From Pseudomonadota bacterium (GTDB lineage Bacteria > Myxococcota > Bradymonadia > UBA4248), in assembly GCA_017613855.1 (NCBI GenBank), contig JAGACY010000070.1:1-6669 (forward strand): DNA of 6,669 nt, in the 5' to 3' direction. The notes under the pieces are model-generated. The model had not been told where the DNA came from. It was given only the letters and a program-made list of their open reading frames with translations, and made no database searches. The position numbers and the translations under genes were made by a program. Shown here one piece after another: positions 1 through 6,300 of the stretch. Positions within the stretch are counted from its first letter, which is position 1. Every line of letters starts with the position of its first letter.

Positions 1-378
1 TGGTTTCGGAGCGGGTGTCGGATGAGCGGAACTCGGTTTCGGAGCGGGAGGAGTAACCACCGGACCGGGTTTCGAGGCAGGATAACCTACATGTCCATTG
101 CCGTGGTAATGATTGGGGCGCATTCCCGGACGGCCATGACTATTGTTCGGACGCTTATTCACATCCACATGAACATTCCCGGAATTGCAATTGCAGCTCG
201 TATTGGGAGCACAATGGCAATTGCCGTGATGATGGTTCGAACCGGGGGGATTTCCAGGAACCGCATGGTTGCCTGCTGGATAGTTATTCTGAGAAGGAAT
301 TCCCTCCGCCAGAGCAACATGATTCATCCCAAAAAGGCAAAGGCCTGACAACGCTAATTTTATAATGATATTTTTCAT
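1..378 (-). CDS. Secreted His/Asn/Cys/Pro-rich small protein, 3' end outside window
   Basis: I do not recognise a family. The reading frame starts at ATG 378-376 and is open through base 1 (126 codons, no stop), so the C-terminus is missing. Residues 1-24 look like a Sec signal peptide: Lys2 and Lys7, a hydrophobic stretch from Ile4 to Phe16, and an A-L-A cleavage site before Glu25. The mature part is low in hydrophobic residues and rich in Asn, His, Pro and Gly. It contains HHH (49-51), then C54-H-C56 and C62-N-C64 separated by five residues, then scattered His at 70, 81, 90, 92, 96 and 119. Near the left edge a PAPKP motif occurs twice (111-115, 122-126). The His and paired CxC motifs suggest metal binding in the periplasm or outside the cell (inference). 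The Pro-rich tail could be a spacer. It lies downstream of clpA, but a separate promoter and ribosome binding site suggest independent expression. Confidence 0.75.
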   Translation of the reverse strand, partial: MKNIIIKLALSGLCLFGMNHVALAEGIPSQNNYPAGNHAVPGNPPGSNHHHGNCHCAPNTSCNCNSGNVHVDVNKRPNNSHGRPGMRPNHYHGNGHVGYPASKPGPVVTPPAPKPSSAHPTPAPKP

Positions 379-384
379 GACGAT

Positions 385-390
385 CTCTCC
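385..390 (-). promoter_or_regulatory. Shine-Dalgarno GGAGAG for the secreted His/Cys-rich protein
   Basis: GGAGAG reads on the minus strand six bases before the ATG at 378. It supports this start codon and the reality of the gene, although only the first 126 codons are in the window. Confidence 0.7.
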
Positions 391-419
391 ATGTTTAACT
401 GGTAGCCTAAGTGGCTTCG

Positions 420-449
420 ATTAAAACATAAAAGCGATTATCATGCCAA
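420..449 (-). promoter_or_regulatory. Candidate sigma-70-type promoter for the secreted protein
   Basis: On the minus strand, TTGGCA (449-444; five of six match TTGACA) is followed after 18 bases by TTTAAT (425-420; five of six match TATAAT). The expected transcript start is near 413, giving a leader of about 35 bases before the ATG at 378. The region is AT-rich. The spacing is acceptable but not ideal, and a second -10-like GATAAT nearby (443-438) lacks a good -35. Confidence 0.4.
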
Positions 450-530
450 TTTTTTAAATGAATGTCTCCGTTAAAGATTGGCTGAGCAAAACCAACGTCA
501 TCATGAATGATTAGGCTGTATTCAGCCACT

Positions 531-582
531 GTGTTGATCAGAGCTCCAAGCTCTAAACGCCAGGCTCAGAGCGCATCAACAC
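531..582 (-). terminator. Inverted repeats just after clpA, possible terminator or 3'-end structure
   Basis: Perfect 8-base arms, GTGTTGAT (531-538) and ATCAACAC (575-582), enclose a second hairpin AGAGCT-cca-AGCTCT (540-554). The arm nearest clpA begins one base after the TAG stop codon. A smaller hairpin follows in the transcript (514-527, GGCTG/CAGCC with a four-base loop). The position fits a 3'-end structure of the clpA mRNA, but no U-tract follows either hairpin, so this is not a classical intrinsic terminator. The rest of the 379-583 gap holds the promoter and ribosome binding site of the next gene. Confidence 0.35.
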
Positions 583-583
583 T

Positions 584-2905
584 CTACTTTTTCTGCAAAC
601 AGAGCCCATCACCCTCTGTGTTGAGGCTTATTTCGACTTCTGCGCCATTTTTTGCAAATCCAAAGAGAATTTCTTCAGACAAGGGAACAGAAATCTCTTT
701 CTGAATCAAGCGTGCCATAGGTCTGGCACCGAATTTTGGATCAAATCCCTGATGTGCCAGCCACTGACGTGCATCATCCGTCAAAGTCAGGTGGACGTCC
801 TTTTCGGCAATTTGTGCCTCAAGCTCGCCAACCATGCGATCGACAATGCGCACCATCGAATCTTCTGTCAAAGCATTGAACATAACTATTTCGTCGAGAC
901 GATTGCGGAATTCCGGCGAAAATACACGCTCAATCTCTTTCATTCCCTGCGAAACATCGATTTCCTGCCCAAACCCAATGCGGTTCCTGCTCATATCTTC
1001 ACTGCCGGCATTCGAAGTCATAATGAGAATAACATTTCGAAAATCAGCGGTTTTCCCGGTATTATCCGTCAAATGGGCAGCATCCATGACCTGAAGCAAA
1101 AGATCATAAATGCTCGGGTGTGCCTTTTCTATCTCATCGAGCAACAAAACACAGTGAGGTTTGGCACGAATTGCCTCAGTGAGCAGACCACCACGCTCAT
1201 AGCCGACATATCCCGGAGCAGAACCGATAAACTTCGAAACCGTATATTCTTCACGGTATTCGCTCATATCAAAGCGCACAAACGGGATTTGAAGAACATT
1301 GGCGAGTTGTTTGGAAAGCTCGGTTTTACCCACACCCGTGGGACCTGCAAAAAGAAGGCTGGCCACAGGTTTATTGGGGGCCCGGATTCCGGCACGGGAT
1401 AGCTTCACGAGTTTCACAATATTCTGAATCGCATCATCCTGCCCAAACACGAGAGATTTCAAACGGGATTCAGCATCGCGCAATTGAACACTTTCGTCGC
1501 TTGAAACGTGCAGCTCCGGAATTCTTGCAATACTGGTAATGGTTTCCTCTATTTGCGCGACAGTAATCTCGGCATTTTGTTCCCCAACCGGCTTCATGCG
1601 ATTGGCTGCACCCGCCTCATCAATAACATCAATGGCTTTATCGGGAAAACGCTTGTCGGGAAGGTAACGTCCCGCCAATTTTACCGCTTCATCGATGGCA
1701 TCATCGGCATAGCGCACACGGTGAAATTCTTCATAATGCGGAGCAAGTTCGTGCAAAATCCTGCGTGTCGTCTCTTCATCCGGTTCTTCGAGATCGAGTT
1801 TATGGAACCTTCGAATGAGCGCCGAATCGGAAGACAAAACCCTTCGAAAATCCTCATACGTCGTCGTGCCAATCAGCCGAAGACTGCCTTTGGCGAGTTC
1901 AGGTTTTAAAAGTGCAAGAATTTCCTGACTGCCGGATCCCTTGTCCGTACCGGTAGCATTGTGCATTTCATCGATAAAGAGAATGGCTTTCTTTTGTTTC
2001 TTTACAAATTTAATAATGGCTTTGAGGCGGCCTTCCATTTCGCCGCGGAACTTGGTCCCGGCAACGATAGACGGCACATCGATGGCATAGATTTCTGTTC
2101 CATAGAGATCATTGGGAACCTCGCCATTGGCAATTTTTAAGGCAAGTCCTTCGACAATGGCGGTTTTGCCAACGCCGGCCTCGCCAACAATGAGCACGTT
2201 GCATTTAGTGCGTCGCATCAAAGCCTGACAGCAGATATTGATCTCCTTGTCACGCCCGATAACGGGATCAATTTTCCCATTTTTTGCAAGCTCAACGAGA
2301 CGTGTCAGATAGTTTTTCATGCGGGAGAGCGCAAGGCTTTGATTTCCTTCATCCCCTTCTTCATCCCCTTCTTCATCCCCATCTTCTTCCATTTCCTCAG
2401 AATCCTGATCTTCTTCGTTGAATAAAATCGGATCCAGGTCATCCTCCTCATCCTGAGATGCCTGTCCCTGCGAAACGGGATTTTCTGCGGCCCAGCGCAT
2501 GAGATCGAGTGATTTTAACCCAATGGCCTTGAACATCGCATGTGTAAATGTGTTCTGCAAATCAGCCATGGCAATAAAGAAATCGATGCTTCTAGGAAAA
2601 CTTCTGCCCGAATTGAGTGCCTGAACGACAACTCTGGAAATGAGCTGTTTTAAAGCATCTGTAGGCACGCCAAGCTCTTTTTCCGGGGTATTATCCGGAG
2701 CTTTTTCGAGCGCCTGCGAAAAGAAATGATTCAGTTGGGATGCCATAAATTCTACAGACATCTCAAGATCGGACATGGACGTTTGAATTTCATTATCCTT
2801 AAGTAAAACAAAGACGAGATGCTCTGTGGTGGTATAATAGTTCCGGCGTCGGACGGCCTCCTGACGAGCCTGTTCCAAAAGAGCTTCGAGCTGATTCGGT
2901 TCCAT
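584..2905 (-). CDS. clpA: ATP-dependent Clp protease ATP-binding subunit ClpA
   Basis: This is a cytoplasmic AAA+ unfoldase that threads substrates, including N-degron proteins delivered by ClpS, into the ClpP peptidase. Its 773 residues are close to the 758 of E. coli ClpA. In order: Clp N-domain (about 1-145); an acidic linker (about 152-187); the D1 ATPase with Walker A GEAGVGKT (241-248), pore loop KFRG (285-288), Walker B ending D312-E313 and an Arg pair at 365-366; the D2 ATPase with Walker A GPTGVGKT (521-528), pore loop GYVG (565-568), Walker B LLLDE (587-591), SNAG (631-634) and sensor-2 GAR (726-728). The ClpP-docking tripeptide IGF is at 643-645. There is no ClpB/ClpC-type middle domain, so ClpA is the right subfamily. 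The start is fixed by the aligned N-terminus and AAGGA upstream. After Walker B1 the sequence reads [12 protein letters not shown] and then QEILALLKP, and lacks the usual DAxN. Confidence 0.97.
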   Translation of the reverse strand: MEPNQLEALLEQARQEAVRRRNYYTTTEHLVFVLLKDNEIQTSMSDLEMSVEFMASQLNHFFSQALEKAPDNTPEKELGVPTDALKQLISRVVVQALNSGRSFPRSIDFFIAMADLQNTFTHAMFKAIGLKSLDLMRWAAENPVSQGQASQDEEDDLDPILFNEEDQDSEEMEEDGDEEGDEEGDEGNQSLALSRMKNYLTRLVELAKNGKIDPVIGRDKEINICCQALMRRTKCNVLIVGEAGVGKTAIVEGLALKIANGEVPNDLYGTEIYAIDVPSIVAGTKFRGEMEGRLKAIIKFVKKQKKAILFIDEMHNATGTDKGSGSQEILALLKPELAKGSLRLIGTTTYEDFRRVLSSDSALIRRFHKLDLEEPDEETTRRILHELAPHYEEFHRVRYADDAIDEAVKLAGRYLPDKRFPDKAIDVIDEAGAANRMKPVGEQNAEITVAQIEETITSIARIPELHVSSDESVQLRDAESRLKSLVFGQDDAIQNIVKLVKLSRAGIRAPNKPVASLLFAGPTGVGKTELSKQLANVLQIPFVRFDMSEYREEYTVSKFIGSAPGYVGYERGGLLTEAIRAKPHCVLLLDEIEKAHPSIYDLLLQVMDAAHLTDNTGKTADFRNVILIMTSNAGSEDMSRNRIGFGQEIDVSQGMKEIERVFSPEFRNRLDEIVMFNALTEDSMVRIVDRMVGELEAQIAEKDVHLTLTDDARQWLAHQGFDPKFGARPMARLIQKEISVPLSEEILFGFAKNGAEVEISLNTEGDGLCLQKK
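2348..2383 (-). repeat. Three tandem 12-bp units in the clpA acidic linker
   Basis: The unit ttcatccccttc (plus strand) occurs twice exactly and a third time with one change. It encodes a repeating Gly-Asp-Glu-Glu pattern within the acidic linker between the N-domain and D1 of ClpA (about residues 175-186). The unit length is a multiple of three, so copy changes would lengthen or shorten the linker without shifting frame. Confidence 0.85.
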
Positions 2906-2910
2906 AATAA

Positions 2911-2915
2911 TCCTT
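2911..2915 (-). promoter_or_regulatory. Shine-Dalgarno AAGGA of clpA
   Basis: AAGGA reads on the minus strand five bases before the ATG at 2905. It gives clpA its own ribosome loading site, so its translation does not depend on coupling to clpS 122 bases upstream. Confidence 0.75.
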
Positions 2916-2947
2916 ATTTAATCAGAGAATCTGCACACAAAATCATG

Positions 2948-2976
2948 GCGCGTCGTATGTGCAAACATAGACGCGC
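2948..2976 (-). other. Strong bulged hairpin in the clpS-clpA intergenic region
   Basis: GCGCGTC (2948-2954) pairs with GACGCGC (2970-2976), and TATGT (2956-2960) pairs with ACATA (2965-2969). The loop is four bases and there is one bulged base at 2955, giving a 12-bp stem. In the clpA-sense transcript the loop reads UUGC and the stem ends 42 bases before the clpA ATG. A run of four U (2942-2939) follows five bases after the stem, too far away for a standard terminator. Candidate roles are pausing, mRNA processing or stabilising the clpA transcript end. Confidence 0.6.
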
Positions 2977-2987
2977 GCCAAAGCGCA

Positions 2988-3002
2988 TTGTTCGCAGAAC
3001 AA
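2988..3002. promoter_or_regulatory. Perfect 15-bp palindrome, possible operator
   Basis: TTGTTC-GCA-GAACAA has six-base arms around a three-base centre, lying between clpS and clpA upstream of the strong hairpin. It has the size and symmetry of a dimeric repressor site. It is not a CIRCE element, and its GTTC/GAAC order is reversed relative to the Gram-positive LexA box. No good promoter was found next to it, so function is uncertain. Confidence 0.3.
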
Positions 3003-3020
3003 AAGATTTGGCACATAAAC

Positions 3021-3067
3021 AAAAAAATCAACAGGCTTCAATACCGGCTCTGAGAGGAAAACCTGCT
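3021..3067 (-). terminator. Possible intrinsic terminator or attenuator overlapping the clpS stop
   Basis: In the transcript, AGCAGGTTTT (3067-3058) can pair with GAAGCCTGTT (3039-3030): ten pairs, of which three are G-U, around an 18-base loop. Two bases later comes a run of seven U (3027-3021). The stem lies in the last codons of clpS and reaches the first base of its stop. Placement of the U7 is good, but the stem is weak because only three pairs are G-C, so partial rather than full termination is the better guess. Confidence 0.4.
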
Positions 3068-3339
3068 CTGGTTGCCGCCTGATGTACCTGAGCAACCTTC
3101 GTTTCTGCGATTTCGCGCGGATATATGCCCGCCACACCTTTTCCTTTTTTATGGACATTCATCGTGATCTGCGAAGCTTCTTCCTCTGATTTTTTAAAGA
3201 TATTCATGAGCACCATAATGACAAATTCGAAAGTCGTGTAATCATCATTATAGAGGACAACATGAAACAGAGGAATTTTTATATCCAGAACATCGACATC
3301 ACTATGGATATCAGATTTCGTGTGTTTCTGAGTGGACAT
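3028..3339 (-). CDS. clpS: ATP-dependent Clp protease adaptor ClpS
   Basis: ClpS is the cytoplasmic adaptor that binds N-end-rule residues and hands substrates to the ClpA N-domain. The 103 residues align with E. coli ClpS after a variable N-terminal tail of about 24 residues. The N-degron pocket is visible as N31-D32-D33-Y-T35, V40, V62-H63 and L96, equivalent to E. coli N34, D35, D36, T38, V43, V65-H66 and L99. The ClpA-contact motif E76-IAET-K81 matches E. coli E79 and K84. The residue at the E. coli Met40 gate position is Phe37. An in-frame TGA lies two codons upstream, so the ATG at 3339 is the first possible start; the next Met is residue 42, inside the fold. No Shine-Dalgarno sequence precedes it. 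The order clpS then clpA is the standard proteobacterial one. Confidence 0.96.
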   Translation of the reverse strand: MSTQKHTKSDIHSDVDVLDIKIPLFHVVLYNDDYTTFEFVIMVLMNIFKKSEEEASQITMNVHKKGKGVAGIYPREIAETKVAQVHQAATRAGFPLRAGIEAC

Positions 3340-3345
3340 CGTTCA

Positions 3346-3351
3346 ATCATA
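3346..3351 (-). promoter_or_regulatory. Possible -10 element giving a leaderless clpS transcript
   Basis: TATGAT reads on the minus strand and ends six bases before the clpS ATG. With normal -10 geometry, transcription would begin at the A of the start codon. This fits the absence of a Shine-Dalgarno sequence and the terminator directly upstream. No convincing -35 is seen at 16-18 bases, so the call rests on position and one hexamer. Confidence 0.35.
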
Positions 3352-3354
3352 AGT

Positions 3355-3377
3355 AAAAGGCCGCCCATCAGGCGACC
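3355..3377 (-). terminator. Intrinsic terminator of the large lipoprotein gene
   Basis: GGTCGCC (3377-3371) pairs with GGCGGCC (3365-3359) over seven pairs with one G-U, around a five-base loop, and is followed at once by TTTT (3358-3355) and ACTTAT. The stem starts nine bases after the TGA stop of the lipoprotein gene and ends 19 bases before the clpS start. It should separate the lipoprotein transcript from clpS. Confidence 0.75.
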
Positions 3378-3386
3378 TAAGTCAAA

Positions 3387-6300
3387 TCACGATTTCGGGA
3401 TGCAAACGACATCTTCGTTGCAGGTATAGCCGGCGGAACATTTATTGTTGGCATTGCACAATTTGAGATCGATCTGTCGTCCGCTTGCGCCGTTGACGCC
3501 CGAAAGACCGTTTTCTTCGGCGCCGCCGATGCCGCCTGCACCGCCCGTACCGCCACGTGCAATAGAATCGGAATAAGTAAAGGTATTCTTGTCGAGTAAC
3601 GAAGTTGAAACGACATTAAATCCGAAGATATCGAACGAAGGGCCACCGGCACCGCCACCGCCGCCGCCGCCGCGGCCACCGGATCCGCCGTTACCGCCAC
3701 GGCCTGCCTTGGTAGAGATCCAATAACCGGCAACGCCGCCCAAGCCGCCATTACCACCGGCACCACCGACACCACCGATGCCTCCCTGACCACCGTCACC
3801 ACCACGGCCACGCATGAAGACATTGCCCCTGACATCGGGAAGCTCCTTGGTATTGCGTGCATTGGTAATTAACAAACCGATGCTGGCACCGCCACTTGTA
3901 CCGCCGCTTCCGCCGGATCCGCCGCAACCGCCGGCACCGCCGCCGCCGCCCGATGGACCAATTTCGTAGAGCGGACAATCGTACTCTTCCTTAAAATAGT
4001 AGGCGACACCGCCGCCACCGCCGCCGCCGCCGCCGGCTTTGCCATGACCACCTCTGCCGCCGGCACCTGCACTCGGTGCTGCAACCCACATGGCAGACTG
4101 GAAGGTCCCGTATGCATTGCTGGCACCGGTACCTGCTTTTCCATTGGAACCTGACGATCCAAACAATCCGTCCTCGCCGACATCATTCTTAATATAGGTC
4201 GGATACCCCGTTTCTGTGGCATGTGAACAACTGCTGCCCGAAAGATGGTCAAACGAGCTGTCGTACCCACCAATACCATGGTTTTTCGTATTGTCAGGGT
4301 ATTGTGCATGATTACCTTCGTTTGTCGTCCAGTTATACTGCGGACAAACGGTCGTCCCTCCGGGAGAAGCATTGGCCGATGTGCATTGGGCATTAACACC
4401 CGCTCGACCACCACTTTGAGAATCATTCTGGCAGGGACCGTCCTTGCGCAAAGAATTGAGTCCATCGCCGCCATTCAGTGCCGAATCCTGTTTGCTGCCA
4501 TTGCCGGCACTTCCGGCATTGCCCTCGAGACCGTGTTCACCCTGCCCACCAATAATCTCATTGGCTCGCAAAGTAACCATCGACGTATATTCAACCCACA
4601 CGGCAATAGAGGGTTTGCCACCTGTCGTAAGGGGACGATTCGTACCCCGAATCACAAATCCCGATACAAGTGCATTTTTCGTAAGTCTCGACGCCCTTAC
4701 AGTTGCAGTTGCCGAAACACCCTTGATCTGAGAGGCATGGAGGACGAGATCGCGCTCTTTAAAATTGATGCTGTAACCGCCATGCATGACGACGCCATCC
4801 TGCAAGACAATATCTTCCTCGTAAATACCTTCCGCAACGAGAATGTATTTTTTACCCGCTGTCTTCCAGACTTTCAGGGCATCGCCGATCTTCTGGTAGG
4901 GCGCATCAATCGTTCCCTTACCACCGGCAGGTGCATCCTTCGATACAAAGAGGGCATCCTCTATGACACCGTCAATGCCATCGCAATTCTCATCGACAAA
5001 AACAAAACCTGAGGCATACGTATCGGGGATTTCCGGATCATCCTTCGTCAGATTGCCTTTTACACGGCGGCATTCACAGCCATTTTCTGCAATCTGATCC
5101 GTATTGACCCATTCATATTCTACACCATCGACAACCTCTGTCATGCAGGGCCCCATGCCGCATGCGGCAGTCCCTGCCGTCACCAGGCAAGCCCCTTCTG
5201 TGTGATGAATTTCGGGTTTGTAATAATCTGAGCAATCATTAAAGCAATATCCGCAGTGCTCATTTGAAGTATAAAGCCCCGTCGACGGATCACGCATTCC
5301 CTCATCGATGGCACCGTCACAATCATTGTCGAGACCATCACAAATTTCGGGATTGTAGGTTTCTATCAAACATTCGGACCAGTTATAGGAACCATCGCCC
5401 TGAAGTTTGCACCACTCAAATCCGACACAGGTCTCAATGTGACACGAGCGAGCACTGTCGAGATTTTCTGCATTACAAATACATGTATTGGTATTGGGAA
5501 TGCACTGCTGTTTGCCGGCCCTGACTTCTGAACAGATGTACCCCTCGGGACATTCTTCACCATAAGCCGACCCGGGACCACAATCGCGCCCGCAGAATGC
5601 CTCAAGACCATTGTCAACACACAGGCTGTTCGGACCAACGCAATCGCTGTCCTGAGAGCACGAGGTACACAGGTTGCTCGGCAACGCCATGCAGGTCACG
5701 CCATCCATATAAAGGAAGTACCCCGGTTCACAGGAAGTGGCACGACAAACAGGCTGTTCATCAATAATGCGGCATTCCGTAGTCAATGCATGTTCCATCA
5801 ACAGATCGCAATTCTGGCCACAGGCACCGCAATTCTCTTTCTTATCATAAAGGCCGGATTGATTCCTGAAATCCTCATCGACAGAGCCATCACAGTCATC
5901 ATCTGCACCATTGCAGGCCTCTTTCGATGGCGTCTGCCCAAAGCAGACCAATCCCGAAGCGCCGGCACACAGCTGTTCACCGGGACACGCACCAAACTCA
6001 TTTTCTATCGTACAGACTGCACCATCCAATTCTTCATCGATAAAGCCGTCGCAGTCATCATCCTCGCCATTGCAGATTTCTTCACTCGGCGTTCTGGCAT
6101 CGCATGACTCCCAGCTTAAGCCACCACCACAAACCTCTACGCCCTGACATGTCCCGAATGAATTGGATATTTCGCATCCGCGAACCTGGCCGACACTCTC
6201 TTCATCACACGTACAACGCCCGGTTACCGGTACACACTGGCGGCCTGTATTCCCGGATGAATCGGTCATGTCCTGACATACATAGCCCGTGGGACAGCTC

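Noticed and set aside
22..348. Plus-strand frame of 108 codons at the left end
   Set aside because: Its product is Met/Arg/Ile-rich with no family resemblance, and the opposite strand has a signal peptide, ribosome site and promoter over the same bases.
752..1402. Plus-strand frame of 216 codons inside clpA
   Set aside because: It lies wholly antisense to the conserved D2 ATPase of ClpA and shows no domain of its own.
2914..2946. Ten-codon frame (MILCADSLIK) just before clpA, as a leader peptide
   Set aside because: It has no ribosome site and no repeated codon signal; its stop next to the clpA ribosome site looks coincidental.
3377..3862. Minus-strand Ala/Val-rich frame overlapping the lipoprotein 3' end, and similar ones at 3869-4474
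   Set aside because: These are out-of-frame readings of GGC/GGT glycine codons, which give Ala/Val/Arg-rich artefacts.
4008..4036. Phase-variable switch at the glycine triplet run
   Set aside because: Triplet or 12-bp unit changes keep the frame, so on/off switching is not expected, only length variation.
4245..5012. Plus-strand frame of 255 codons opposite the lipoprotein gene
   Set aside because: Antisense to a well-supported coding region, with a product of no recognisable type and no start signals seen.
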